Notes under the pieces: model-generated | Database searches by the model: none | Told to the model about the DNA's origin: nothing | Seen by the model: only the letters and a program-made list of their open reading frames with translations | Shown: positions 1-11,261 of the stretch, in pieces | How positions within the stretch are numbered: the stretch's first letter is position 1 | Layout of the letters: every line of letters starts with the position of its first letter | Translations under genes and position numbers: made by a program | Assembly (NCBI GenBank): GCA_026545765.1 | Contig: CM048840.1 | Location: 33,422,765 to 33,486,764, forward strand | Length of the DNA stretch: 64,000 bases | Source of the DNA: Plantago major | Taxonomy: Eukaryota; Streptophyta; Magnoliopsida; Lamiales; Plantaginaceae | Direction of reading: 5' to 3'

Positions 1-489
1 ACAAGGTCTTTGAGTGTTTGCAACTTCTATCTTTGGCTTGTTATATCACTTCACCCGAACTGGCTGGTATAAGTTAGTCTTGTCGAGAAATTGGTTTCTC
101 AATTATTTGCTGAACAACTGGCTCGGACCTTTTTGAACGGTAAAAGTCCCCCAGCCACTTAATTAATTTCCCTTGCTTTCCTTCACTCTAAGTACCTAGA
201 CCACCTTTGAATAAGAACCACCTTGCTTGTAAGAACCAAAGATTAAGAGCCCGTAAGAACCGTCGTACTGGTAAGAGGCGATGCGTAAGGAATTGCACAA
301 GTAGCTTGGAGGGGGGTTAGGATCCGGTTTGCTAAGTGTCAAACCGGTCTGAGACTTTACTCAAGAGAGACTGAAGATCTACTCTGTATAATGTTCGGAA
401 TTAGTTCATCAGGGCGACTTGACTTACCTGCTTAACATAGGGAAGTGTGCCATATATATAGAAATATCTCAAAGAGGAAGGACTCCGCT
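1..489. other. Unassigned repeat-like DNA left of the CACTA element
   Basis: I see no coding frame here. If the CACTA element and one copy of its GCT target duplication are removed, this stretch joins smoothly to the sequence after 2005, so both sides belong to one older sequence. Base composition and word use (repeated tccggac/ggaccg words on both sides) suggest part of a retrotransposon LTR or leader. I cannot define its ends in this window. Confidence 0.35.
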
Positions 490-2005
490 CACTACAAAAA
501 ATCTGGCCTGTAGCGACGGATAGATCCGTCGCTACAGGCCATCTATCCGTCGCCCCAGCTCTGGCGACGGATCGGGCGACGGATAGAAAATCGTGCCCAC
601 TGAGCTAATGACGGATAACAATCCGTCGTCGATTCATGACAGTTGACGACGGATTGACCATTTTTTTTTTTTTTAAAATTGATAATGGGGCGACGGATAG
701 AGTCTATCCGGCGCCCCCCGGGGCGCCGGAGAGATCTATCCGTCGCCCCAGTTCAATTTTTGTTTTAAAAAATAAAATCCGTATTAATTTTATATTCATT
801 ATACGGATTAATTAAATATCAATTTGTATTCGTATCGAGATATTGATTTGTATTCAGATATCGTATTAATTTGTATTCGAATTTTTATATTCGTATCCAA
901 TTTGTATTCGTACGGTGCGGTGGTGGTGGGAGGAGAAAGGTGGTGCGGTGGTGGCAGTGGTGGTGCGGTGGTGGCAAGGTGGTGGTGGCGCGGTGGTGGT
1001 GGGAGGAGGAAAGGTGGTGGTGGTGGTGGGTGGTGAGAGGTGGTGGGGGTGGTGGTGGAGATGGTGGTGGTGCGGTGGTGGTGGGAGGAGAGAGGTGGTG
1101 GTGCGGTGGTGGAGATGGTGGTGGTGCGGTGGTGGTGGGAGGAGAGAGGTGGTGGTGCGGTGGTGGAGATGGTGGTGGTGCGGTGGTGGTGGGAGGAGAG
1201 AGGTGGTGGTGGTGGTGGTGGAGATGGTGGTGGTGCGGTGGTGGTGGGAGGAGAGAGGTGGTGGTGGTGGTGGTGCGGTGGTGGAGATGGTGGTGGTGCG
1301 GTGGTGGTGGGAGGAGAGAGGTGGTGGAGATGGTGGTGGTGCGGTGGTGGTGGGAGGAGAGAGGTGGTGGTGCGGTGGTGGAGATGGTGGTGGTGCGGTG
1401 GTGGTGGGAGGAGAGAGGTGGTGGTGGTGGTGGTGGTGGAGATGGTGGTGGGAGGAGAGAGGTGGTGGTGGTGGAGATGGTGGTGGAGGAGGATGGTGGT
1501 GGAGGAGGTGGTGGTGGAGGATGGTGGTGGAGGAGGTGGTGGTGGATGGTGGTGGTGGAGGAGAAAGGTGGTGGAAGGAGAAAGGTGGTGGTGGGAGGAG
1601 GAGGAGAGGAGAAATGGAGGAGAAGTGGTGGAGGAAAGGAGGTGGTGGAGGAGATATATGGTTTTTTTTTTAGGCTTTTAGCGACGGATAGATCTAGATC
1701 TATCCGCTAACTTTTTTTTTTTGGCTATAGCGACGGATAGATCTATCCGTCAGCTATAGCGACGGATAGATCTATCCGTCGCTATTTTCTTGACGGATAG
1801 ATCTATCCGTCGCTAAATTTTTTTTTTTTTAAAATCTTGGTCAACGCTCAGGCGACGGATAAACTTATCCGTCGCTACGAACGACAGATAAGTTTATCAA
1901 ATCGAAGCAGGCGACGGATAGAATCCGTCGCCCGTTTGGCGATCTGGTCGCTACGGCGACGGATAAAATCGTCGCCTTTCCGTTCTGTTGAGAATTCTTG
2001 TAGTG
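490..2005. mobile_element. Non-autonomous CACTA (En/Spm) DNA transposon, 1516 bp
   Basis: The left end reads CACTACAAAAAATCT. The right end, reverse-complemented, reads CACTACAAGAATTCT, so 13 of 15 terminal bases match. The element is flanked by GCT at 487-489 and 2006-2008, the 3-bp target duplication expected of CACTA elements. Both subterminal regions carry many copies of the word gcgacggata and its complement, often as palindromes built on agatct, which is the usual layout of transposase-binding subterminal repeats in this superfamily. No transposase (TnpA/TnpD) is encoded; the interior is mostly a G-rich minisatellite. It would depend on an autonomous relative for movement. The apparent Gly/Trp/Val-rich reading frames inside it are simply the repeat read in three frames. 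Confidence 0.93.
915..1660 (+). repeat. G-rich minisatellite inside the CACTA element
   Basis: About 750 bp are built from ggt/ggtggtgg words with an embedded higher-order unit of about 54 bp, marked by gggaggagagagg recurring at that spacing (for example near 1084, 1138 and 1192). The plus strand is extremely G-rich and nearly free of C, and it decays into gga/gaggag variants at its right side. Dense GG and GGG runs make G-quadruplex or R-loop formation plausible. It codes for nothing credible. Confidence 0.9.
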
Positions 2006-2590
2006 GCTGGATCGTGCCAAGTGTAAGGCCTTGATCGAGCCACCAAGGCTGGACTAGGCCCATGGCCCAATAATGACACTTGCCCCATACCACTTTGGGC
2101 TTTAGGGGTAGTTTAGTCATTACCGCGAGAGTTTTAGAGGCTTTGATGCAGTCTGTTGCGGGTTAAGGTCCGAAGAGGTAGGTCCGGACGTTTGGTCCGG
2201 ACCGTATTGGGTTGCCCATGAGAAACTCTCATAAGTTTGTCCGCTTCCTCTTATTCGGACCTTGTGGCTCGGACCTCCTTACTCTCTAGTGCCAGTTTAC
2301 TTGGTTGCTTGTGAGATTGTCATGTTGGATCCGGACGGTCATCCGGGTCGGACCCTATGGTTACGGACCATTGGCAAGGTCGGACCTATTACCCTTCGAG
2401 CCCTCTCTGCCCTTCTCTTCCAGGATGGGTCGGACTCGAGGGGCCTAGGGTCGGACTATACTGTCTCGGATCCTCATACAACTTGGGACGCCTTAGGATT
2501 CGTTCCAAAGGCGTCTATGACGGATTGGACATATTTTCGTATTAACAGGTGGTATATTTTAATAGTAATTCAGAGTCAAACTAATTGATT
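2006..2590. other. GC-richer repeat-like flank of the CACTA element
   Basis: This is the continuation of the sequence interrupted by the CACTA element. It is rich in ggtccggac/tcggacc words and GC-richer than the AT-rich DNA that follows 2590. The 108-aa frame at 2262-2588 has no domain I recognise. It is probably a piece of an older LTR element; the family is not identifiable by eye. Confidence 0.35.
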
Positions 2591-3377
2591 ATGGTTGAGT
2601 GAAAAATTAGTAAATTGGAATCTTTTTAAAAAAAAACTAGTAAATGTGACGCGTGGTACCCGCGTATGCATCTCATGTGTACATAAATTAAAAGAATCTA
2701 CTTCGTATATCATATTGATTGTTAAAATATACGTACAATATTTTATCTTTAGCCATGAAGTATTATTTTTCTTTTTCCATGCATCTGCCGTTCTAGTATG
2801 TCGTAAATTTGGAAAATCATAGATGCAGGGAAATAGATAAATTAGAAAAATGATCCATGAGAAATGAGAAGGGGGGTTTATTTTTTCTTATCGCCAAAGG
2901 ATAAAGAATGAGATGGAAACTGCATCTTAGTAAACTGCTTATTAAGGGTATAATTGTCAAATGAAAAATTGGTATTACCACTGTCACTTGTGAGACAAAA
3001 ACTCATATCTTTTTGGAGTAGTATAGATGTAGGTAGTAATTAGTATTAGAACGAATTAAGACTTACGGGCTAAATTGACTCGGGCTAATTGAATTTTACT
3101 TAAGTTTGTGCATGGAAGTAAAATGTGAATTTGTGTAAGTTGGGCCCATTTCATTTAGTGGGCCAACCCCCTTACAAGTCCAAACAATTTTAACCCTTCA
3201 ATGAGAGAAAACTCAAGAAAAATGTGAAATTTAAAATAAATCAAATTGAAAATAATAACAAGTTTAAAGTTCATAATAACGGAAATCCAGGTGTATAAAT
3301 TTCAATTACAGGTTCATATATTTTTAAACGTGTTGGTACAATTAATAAAAGAGAAATATAAAAGTAACAAAGTAAAC

Positions 3378-3446
<69 letters not shown>

Positions 3447-4984
3447 ATACGAGCGGGTCGGTCGATTGACACCCGCCCACCCACCACAAACACCTTCCTA
3501 GTGGCAGATAATCAAAAAAACCATTGCAATTTTGTGTCGAAAAAATAATTGACTGGTCCGATTAGAGCTATGGAAATCCTAATTAGGGGATCACAAAATC
3601 AGCTATATTTTGATAGCATAAGGATACTAATCAAAGTTGAAATATGTAGGTCACATACAATTTGAATTATGAGATTCCATTTAACTTTATACCTGCAAAT
3701 GGATCAAGCTCAATGTAAGTTTAGAAAAATCATACAATATATAAAAAGAGAATGTTTTAGGTTTGACATGGCACATTCATGTACTGACACCTGGCACCAT
3801 TTCAATGTGTAATTTTCTCAATTTTTTAGATAAAAAACTATTTCCACACAATTCAGATTTCAAAGTATGCACGAGAGACACACATTGTCATTAGTCGGTT
3901 AATTAATCTCAATTCTCAGGTGGTTACTCACTGATTCCAAAAACCGTCCCTCCACTAACCCATATGGAAACCGTCTGTACCAAAAACATATCAATTCTTC
4001 AACGCCTATTGTAGTATAAGGTAAAATAGTATCTAATGCATTGACTGTACAGGTGGTTCTTTAAGTTAATTCCCTGGCCCATCGTTACACAAAGGTGATT
4101 ATTCTGATTTGCAGTTTCATTTTATCTTCCACAATTAGTTGTTAGTAAAATCATTTTGTATGCTTGCTCTTCTGAAATCAGCTATGCGCAAGTCTAATCT
4201 CAATTTATAATAGTTCGGGTACTTGAAGCACATGGCATAGCAAAAAGAATTGTAGCATTAAACCAAGAGGAGTAAATTGTTGCAAGTTTCTCAAGTAAGT
4301 TCCTCTTTTTGGTGCAAACAAAATAGTAATTTACATGAAAATGCTCTTCTATGTTTTCGAAAGATGAAAGATCAAAACTTTCTGAACTCATTCCTGCCAT
4401 TTGAAAATTTATTTTAAATAATGCAGCCAGTGGCCAGACCAAATTTTATAATTTCTTTATGGTAATTTTCATGTGCCATTGTGCTTTGATGATTCATATT
4501 AATAGAGAACCAAGAGAGAAGTACTGAACAGTAAGAGTGTTTTAGGGACAGGGTAGGAGATTTAAGGAGCTAGATCAATTGAGGTGTTCTCCCTTGCATT
4601 TCAGGTAATGGCATGGAGAAAGATGGAAATGTGGATTCTTGGTTTAATTCAAGCCCTTAAGGTAACTTTACCCGTTTTTTCTTTAACAAATTGTGTGATA
4701 TAGTTTGTGTGCTTTAATGTAATCTTTAATGATTCTAAGAAGAGCACATTTGGAACTGATCTTACGTACTAATGCTGCTACCAAGAAGTCCAAGCTGGGG
4801 GAAGATGCATCACAAGTCCCCTATAAAGGATTGCTAATTTAGCAAGAGAATAAACATAGTTATGAGTTTGGTCCTTTTGCACCTGTCAATGCCCCCAATA
4901 AAATTGTAGTTTCACTGTTAGTTTTTATTAGTGAATTTTTCCATGCTCTTAAAAAGTTAGCCTTTAATGGGTGTTTTACTGTTA
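2591..4984. other. AT-rich intergenic DNA without a recognisable gene
   Basis: I see no domain, splice-consistent exon chain or RNA gene here. The only distinct object is the AT microsatellite listed separately. The short frames present lack conserved motifs. Confidence 0.5.
3381..3441. repeat. (AT)30 microsatellite
   Basis: Sixty bases of perfect alternating AT run from 3381 to 3440, followed by one more A. This array explains the Tyr/Ile alternation in the overlapping frame at 3246-3548. Confidence 0.98.
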
Positions 4985-5565
4985 GTTTTGTGAACAATAA
5001 ACATGTTGCGCTATGTTTATTTGTTGAAGAGGATTATGCATCTCTTTGGGCAAAAGGCTTTGTTTCCGTTGGGGGGGGGGGGGTGTTACTATTAGACTGC
5101 TTAAATGGACTCCTTTTAAACCGCAAGTAGAATCTCCACTTGTGGCGGCTTGGATAACCATTAAGAATCTACCTATCATGCTTTTTAATGCTGAAGCTTT
5201 GTTTGATATTGCTAGTATGGTTGGTAAACCTCTCAAGGTGGATTCTTCTACGACTTGTAGAAGTCGTCTTGATAGGGCTGGAGTTTGTGTGGAAATTGAT
5301 GCCTCGAAACCTCTAATTGAAAATAGAGTTTGACAAGAAGCACTATTATTGCAACAATTGTTGTAGATTGGGGCATAGTGAGGACATTTGTAGGGTCAAA
5401 TACTTGAGTTATGCAAAAAAAAGATCCGATGATCAGATCTTGGGAGAAGGAGATGGTGTTGGGAGTGTAAAGAATGGGGAACAAAGAAAGAACTTGGGGA
5501 AAGAGAAGGTTGTGGATGGAGATGGTTTCCCATTGGCACATCCAATAGTGGAGGTGGTACTTTAG
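4985..5565 (+). pseudogene. LINE ORF1-type relic (DUF4283 plus CCHC knuckle)
   Basis: The plus strand encodes the pattern seen in the first protein of plant non-LTR retrotransposons. A WAKGF stretch and a kWTPFkP motif are followed by the segment AWITIKNLPIMLFNAEALF, then IASMVGKPLKVDSSTTCRSR and a VCVEID motif, as in DUF4283 proteins. A frame change near 5325-5330 leads into a zinc knuckle reading CNNCCRLGHSEDIC (C-X2-C-X4-H-X4-C). A run of G at about 5070-5082 marks another likely slip. The frame then continues through Glu/Lys-rich linker sequence. The protein is broken and has no adjacent reverse transcriptase, so it is a dead element. It is probably the 5' part of the same LINE as the RNase H relic at 6660-7050. 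Confidence 0.75.
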
Positions 5566-6659
5566 ATCGAGGAGGAGGTCGAAGTAGTCCCTGCATCCCC
5601 TCCCCTATTGTTGTGGACAAAAATCCTTTCTTAGCTCTTGTTGAAGGGGGGGGGGGGTGATGGAGGCTTCGAGGATTCTCAAGTGGCTCCGACTCCCACT
5701 TTGCTTCCTCCATCCTCATCATTGGGCCTTGTAATTCCTGAAGAAAGTATCATTTTCCATGATTCATTGAGTGAAAGTGACAAAGAAAGTGATGATTCAA
5801 GGAATGAAAAAGGTAAAACTTTTTAGATCACTGTGAAGGAGTTCTTTCAAGTTCGGACGAGCCTTTATCTAAGGCAATCAGTGTCATTAAACGTAGACAT
5901 CAAATCGATCCAAGTGGTGTCTCCCAATCTTCTAGTGCTATACATGGAGACATTAATTGTCAGAAGACTGTGGGAAGAAGACGTGAGAGACTCCACTTGA
6001 AAGCTTTGATAGGAAAGAAATTAAAATATTTGGCAAAAGGCAATGACTTTGTTTATGATATTGGTTAATATGCTTACTAGAACAGACTTACAACAAGCTT
6101 GGTTTGGAAAGCAGAATGAATTTTTGGATGCAGAAATGAATCTATTCATGGATTGTGGAAAAACTGGAGTTCTTAGTTTGGTTTATGTATTATGGATACT
6201 AATTCACTTTGTAGTAGTTCTAGTTCACTTTGGGTCTTTTACTGATTCGGAATTGTACACGGGTTGTTATAAACCCCCGTGAATCCTTTTTTATCGCCTT
6301 CAATAATACATAGAAAATTTCCTTAAAAAAAAAACAAAAACAAAACAAAATTGTAATTTCAGTTGAGGAAAAAGAGGAACAGGTCATTGACTTGGAAAGC
6401 ATGCATGCCTCTGTGTATAGGCGGACATATCACAATGAAGGTACTATTGTAAACTCACTTCATTTGAGTAAACCTAGCCGTGTGATATAAGTAAATTTCT
6501 CTACTTTCTCACATATTATATATTAATTTACTTACCACACATGCATACTTCATACTTAGCTAGAACTATCAATATTTTTATGGAGGACAATTTCAAAAAA
6601 TTAAGTTCCAATATTTTTTTTCCTTACGACAAGGTGTAGTGCATATGATGCAGGTATCT
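5566..6659. other. Probable LINE linker/internal relic and A-rich DNA
   Basis: Serine- and glutamate-rich frames continue from the ORF1 relic to about 5826, then coding character fades. The A/C-rich run at about 6325-6350 has no matching target duplication that I could find. I cannot identify an endonuclease or reverse transcriptase domain. Confidence 0.35.
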
Positions 6660-7050
6660 TATTAAATTTATTGGGAACATTGTTGCCTTCTTGGTGGCTT
6701 GGCGATAGATAACGATTCCTTTTATAAAATTCCCGGAGATAGTAGACACATTGGCTGCTTGATTTGCTCTACAATGTGCACAAGAGTTACAAGTCAGAGA
6801 AGTTATCTTTGAAGGCCATTGTTGATGTGTTGTTCAACAGCCCCAAGACTTGGCCTTTTCAATGGCTCCCACTGGCAATTCGAATCAAGAAACTAAGGCA
6901 CTTTTGAATTGTTTCAACTCAATTAATTTTCAGATTATTATACACTTTGGGAACAATTGGCACTATTGTTTGCCGGTTTAGAGACCTGATGTACTTTGAC
7001 TTTGATAATTATCGATATATGATCGATGTTCTTTGCTAAAAAAAGAAAAG
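6660..7050 (+). pseudogene. LINE 3' end with RNase H-like (RVT_3) relic
   Basis: At about 6764-6822 the plus strand reads ALQCAQELQVREVIFEGHC before a TGA. This is the conserved helix and strand of the plant LINE RNase H-like domain (typically ...A..lGl..VifEGDs...V). A second segment after it reads APTGNSNQETKALLNCFNS, resembling the following helix. The characteristic Asp is His here and stops interrupt the frame. The region ends near 7035 in a short A-rich tail after gttctttgctaaaaaaa, typical of a LINE 3' end. Together with the ORF1 relic at 4985-5565 it suggests one LINE whose central endonuclease/RT part was lost. Confidence 0.6.
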
Positions 7051-8929
7051 TCTAGCATGTGATTGTAAACTCACAGCCTCAGGGAGTGAGCTATTTTGTG
7101 CAACTAACCAGTAACCACAACTTCGCAACTTGATAGATGGATGAAAGTACCGTGTTCACTTTTGAAACTTCAGTAAATATGTTTAAAACCATAATTGCAA
7201 GAGTGAAACTTTAACATTAAGAACATATATGCCGCGATGATTTAGAACATGAATTATGTTATTCCAAGCAAATTTAGTAATAAGTATTCCACCTCATGCA
7301 TGTACGACAATGAACTTGAAATAGTTGCACGGAGTTATCAAGTGATAAAAATTCCACCTCATTTTTTACAAAACTTCATACATCACAAAAAAGTAAACTA
7401 CCACATGTCCAATTAATCATAAAAACAATACATTTACGCGAAAATTGCAAATTTCCATCTAATAGTGCACTTTTTGCCACATTTTCATATTTTATCATTT
7501 ATTTCATTTTTCTTCTAAATTACATGCCAGCCCTAATGTATGTTCTTCGTGATTAAAGGGGTAAAAGTTGATTTTGACGGGTTTATTCCTCATCAATTTC
7601 TATAAATTAAAATTAAAATTAAAATTCATCTATCATGAATATATTATTGGAACAATTTTAGAATTATTTGCATGTTCGTCGAGATTTCACAATACTCCTC
7701 CGCCCCGAGCTTAACTTCCCACCGAGTTGGACATGAATGTAAAGAGTCGACTATATAAATAATTTGAATATTTCAAAAAAATATAAAGTGGGACGAATAA
7801 AAGTATTAGGGATAAATAATACAATGAAGGTACAAATAATTAAAACATCTAACACGTACACACATTTTGTTATTAAAGGTACAAATAAAATGTTTTAAAA
7901 TGATTGAAAGGATTAAGTCTTCAATGTAACAGTAGAGGAACTAAAATGGATCGCAAATATTATGGTTACAGACTTAAAGGAAGGAGTTTTTAACTAAAAA
8001 ATTCAATTTTATACATACATGTAAACAATGACTCTATATGTCCACTCATAAAATATTATTCATATTGTTTAAGAAATTGTAGTTATAATTAAAAATATAA
8101 GTTAGTGCCTTGAGTGCCTTCATTAGCACATGTCCCTTTCAATAGTACTTTGTGATTTAAAAATTAATGTGTCACACATTTTTTTTTCATTTATTAATAT
8201 ATACCTATTGTTCTTTTTTTTTTTCTTTCTCCCTTTATCTTACTTACATTAGACCTAATATTTAAGCAAGAGTAAGTCTTATGGGAAAATCCTTATCGAA
8301 TAAGTATAAGTAAAGCGACTTTGTTAAACACTCGGATATGACTGTCATTGGGTATGACGTATATGATATTTCTCATATTGTTAAAGAAAGTCAATCAATT
8401 TTTCACTAATTTTACCTTGGATCATTTTGTAAATGATTGCCATTGAATTGGCCTGAACAAGAAAGTATTTGCTTTTAATGGTGCGGTGGAGATCCCACGC
8501 CATCTATTTTATTTTGTAAGAGTTTGGGATATTTGTTACTACTTACAAAATGTAAATTTATCTTATCTTTTATTGAAATCACAATTTGGTGTGTTATATT
8601 TAAGCATTTTTATAGTAGATTTGATAAAGTTATATTGTACCTGTCGAATTTCGACGGGTTAATAAACTAGTAAACATAAAAAAGATCAATGATCCAACAA
8701 CTACAACGAACAATTAGGAAATCTAAACCCAGACAGATTCCATTGAAGAAGCTGAGCAAATTAAAAAACATCTAAGCTCCAACAATTCTGACATTTGTAG
8801 AGAATCTACAAACTTGAAGCCCGGGACACATAATACACAACCATAATGATTCCGTCCCACGCCGGTTGTCTAATTTTGTCGTTTTAATTGTCTTGTTGGA
8901 GTTGTACACTTTCATTTCTTTACCATTTT
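7051..8929. other. AT-rich intergenic DNA, nothing recognised
   Basis: There is no coding frame of note and no RNA gene. A single actcctccgccccg stretch near 7693 resembles a Stowaway terminus, but I found no partner end. Confidence 0.5.
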
Positions 8930-9540
8930 TATAAAGATTACATATTTTTATATTCTACACTACTTAACAAGTTAAAAAGTAAACTAAACAATCAAACTAA
9001 CTACCAATAAAGTCATAAAGTGACCCCACATTGTATTATATAGTGTTAGAATATTAATCTCATATTTTGCATGTGGAATAGTAAAGTGGAACACTGAGAA
9101 TATAAAATATAATGTTATAACTTACACACATAAGTATTCTCCCGTAGAATTAATCAATTTATAATGAATTGGAAAATCTCATTATTATGTGTCACGTATT
9201 TAAATTCCTTGGGATTTTAGCAAGTAAACAATCATTCATATTGAATGTAGTCTGTGTAAACCGATATTAACTATTTTATGTAACAATTCATATGCATATT
9301 GTAGGGCATCCCAGTTATTTATGGACTGCTCTCTTATGAATGATAAGTTGATACATTGTACCAACAAAAGTCATTTCTCGCGCACTTTGACTTCATTCGT
9401 GCGCGCATCGAAAACTTTCTAGTTAGTCATTCATCCTAAGATTTCTATAAAACAATCATGCTTAACTTAATAGTTCTTATGGATGGGTTCCCGAAAAGAA
9501 ATATGCATTTGTTTATATGAATATTGTTCTCAATCTCTTT
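8930..9540. repeat. Left copy of a dispersed duplication (partner 17050-18190)
   Basis: The sequence from about 8938, acatatttttatattctac, through aagtcataaagtgacccc, tcatggactgctct-like and gtgcgcgcatc words to ttagtcattcatcctaag matches 17061-18175 in the same order and orientation, with many substitutions. This copy lacks the SINE found in the partner: the site reads acttacacacataag at 9120-9134. Confidence 0.85.
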
Positions 9541-9605
9541 AAGAAGATGAAATGGATGGTTTAGTAGATATAGTCATTGATTGTGCTATATGCTCTTAAC
9601 ATTTA

Positions 9606-9834
9606 CTCCCTCCATTCCACTAAAATATTTCCATTAAAAACTTTCCATTTCCTTTTATGGAAACCTACTATCTCCATTATTAATATTTTAATCCCTCTCT
9701 TTCATACTTTATCAATTATCTTTCTTACTTTTACCATACACTTACTTTATCTATATAAACCCATTTTTACTCAAACTTCATAAAAGTTGTGCAAAAAAAA
9801 AAAAAAATGGAAAGAGATTTATGGAACGGAGGGA
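9606..9834. mobile_element. Stowaway-type MITE (Tc1/mariner), 229 bp
   Basis: The left terminus is CTCCCTCCATTCC and the right terminus reverse-complements to CTCCCTCCGTTCC. The flanks are TA at 9604-9605 and TA at 9835-9836. The paralogous flank of SKP1-like copy C reads aacatttattag across 13742-13743 without the element, giving a clean empty site with one TA. It has no coding capacity. Confidence 0.93.
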
Positions 9835-9994
9835 GTATTAGTTTTAATAATTTTAAATTAATTTTATTGCTCTTGGTTACAAAAAAAAAATTATTGTGAA
9901 TTTTTAACACATGCATGCTTAAAAAAGCAAATTCACATGCACACATGGAAAGTGTAATACACACATCATTATTGGAGCAAGTGTGCGTACTATT

Positions 9995-10086
9995 AAAGAA
10001 CATAAGGCACATCCGTGCGATTTCAAGAACATGAGGTATATCCATGCATATTTCGAAGAACATAGGGTACATTTGTGCATTTTACC
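9995..10086. repeat. Three tandem ~30-bp repeats in the SKP1-unit flank
   Basis: Three successive variants of the unit agaacataaggtacatccg-tgcaatttca occur head to tail. The same triplet is present in the other flanks at about 11480-11571 and 13898-13990, so it predates the tandem duplication. Confidence 0.85.
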
Positions 10087-10540
10087 CACAAAAATATCAC
10101 TATATCAAATATACGTTTAGTATATAACGAGATTTTATAATCATTATTGAGTTGAGAATTATTGAGATTTTGACTCGATAAACTTATCGAGCGAGCTAGC
10201 CAAACTCGAGCCTTACCGTATACTCAACTTGGATAACAATACTGATTTTAAACTGTCAATTATAGTTGTTACAATACACAACTTTAGTATTTGTTGAAGT
10301 TACAAGTTAAAATCATGTCACCAATTTACATCAAGAACACATCCATATAAAAGTACGTCTCATAGTATTATATGTTAACATAAAGTGATTGTCACGCTTA
10401 GCGTGAGTCGCACATTCTGGTGATAATTATATTTCCGAAATTGCATCAAAGAAAATCGAAAAGTGAAAACCTGAAAAATCAATTAAAGGAAGTTTCCAGA
10501 AATGCCACCCCAATCCCTAATACGCATTTCCACAAACCTC

Positions 10541-10547
10541 TATAAAA
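10541..10547 (+). promoter_or_regulatory. Candidate TATA box of SKP1-like copy A
   Basis: TATAAAA lies 97 bp upstream of the ATG, in a segment with cctctataaaa conserved in front of every SKP1-like copy (near 12026, 12974, 14450, 26990). This suggests the duplicated unit carried its own core promoter. Confidence 0.55.
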
Positions 10548-10643
10548 TTCATTCACAATCCAAATACAAATCCTATTTCATTTGTCGCCTCTTTGAATTC
10601 TCCCAAAATACAACTCCAATCCAAGTAAAATCCAAACAAATCA

Positions 10644-11261
10644 ATGGCATCCTTCAATGATGATGCTTCTTCCTCCGCCGAGAAGCCGATCGAGGATCCT
10701 GCAACTACTGAGACAAGGAAGGTTATTCTCAAGACATGTGATAACGCACTGTTCGAAGTGGATGATAAGGTCGCCAATCAATCGCGGACGATTAAGAACA
10801 TGCTTGAGGATTACACGGACACAGTCTTCCTGTTGATTAATGTCAAAGGCCCAATTCTAGCAAAGGTGGTTGAGTTCCCCAATCGCTACGTCGAATTTGA
10901 GGAGAAGAAAAGGGTTAAACCTGATCAGAAGGACAACAAATTGAAGAAGTTTGATGAGGAGTTTGTCAAGGAATTTAAGGTGTATCACAAAGTGTTGTTT
11001 GATATGATTCTTGCAGTGAATTATTTGAATCTCAAGGAATTGGTTCATTTGTGTTGCCAGGCTAATACTAATATGATGAAGGGTAAGTCACCTGAGGACA
11101 TTCGCTCCCTTTTTCTCATTGTTAATGACTACACGCCTGAGGAACAGGCTGAGGTTCGTAGGAACAACCAATGGGCTTTTGAGTCATTTCTTAGTAAGGA
11201 GATGATGTATGTGTTCTGGAAAATTCCGACTTGTTGGATTTTGTTTCAGTGGAGTAGGTAA
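10644..11261 (+). CDS. SKP1-like protein, copy A, with lost canonical stop
   Basis: This is a 205-aa intronless frame encoding a SKP1/ASK-type protein. In this family the protein links cullin-1 to F-box proteins in SCF ubiquitin ligases. An N-terminal BTB/POZ-like half runs from about residue 25 to 90 (RKVILKTCDNALFEVDDKVA, then IKNMLED, and ILAKVVEF for the usual ILAKVIEY). A C-terminal F-box-binding half follows at about 103-180, with FDMILAVNYLN, MMKGKSPEDIR, YTPEEQAEVRRNNQ and WAFE. Plant SKP1 proteins normally end at WAFE. Here the codon after it is TCA where copies C, D and E have TAG, adding 25 residues (181-205) to the next stop. It is the only copy open over the full family length. 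Divergence from canonical SKP1 (Cys-rich LVHLCCQANTNMM) suggests relaxed constraint, so it may be expressed or already a pseudogene. Confidence 0.75.
   Translation: MASFNDDASSSAEKPIEDPATTETRKVILKTCDNALFEVDDKVANQSRTIKNMLEDYTDTVFLLINVKGPILAKVVEFPNRYVEFEEKKRVKPDQKDNKLKKFDEEFVKEFKVYHKVLFDMILAVNYLNLKELVHLCCQANTNMMKGKSPEDIRSLFLIVNDYTPEEQAEVRRNNQWAFESFLSKEMMYVFWKIPTCWILFQWSR

Larger units (their letters stand above)
9544..10640. repeat. Orphan 3' flank and promoter of the SKP1-like repeat unit
   Basis: The word gaagatgaaatggatggtttagtagatatagt at 9544 is the 3' flank of the SKP1-like units, also found after the copies at 11261 and 13605. This block therefore represents the downstream part of a further copy whose coding part is lost. 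It continues through the shared flank (cgattgagtcgagca-like, ctcgataa, gttgttacaa words) into the promoter of copy A. A Stowaway MITE interrupts it at 9606-9834. Confidence 0.8.

Noticed and set aside
915..1660. Direct repeats as a possible CRISPR array
   Set aside because: There are no unique spacers, this is a plant genome, and the repeat is a continuous minisatellite.
824..1710. Long overlapping frames of Gly/Val/Trp/Arg in all three plus frames
   Set aside because: They are the G-rich minisatellite read in three frames inside a CACTA element; composition explains them fully.
2535..2590. Retrotransposon LTR end plus primer-binding site (ttaaca followed by ggtggtata)
   Set aside because: The match to TGGTATCAGAGC covers only five or six bases and no second LTR was found.
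3246..3548. 100-aa frame with a Tyr-Ile repeat
   Set aside because: The repeat is the (AT)30 microsatellite; nothing else in it looks coding.
7685..7995. Stowaway-like MITE suggested by actcctccgccccg
   Set aside because: No matching inverted terminus with TA flank could be found on the other side.
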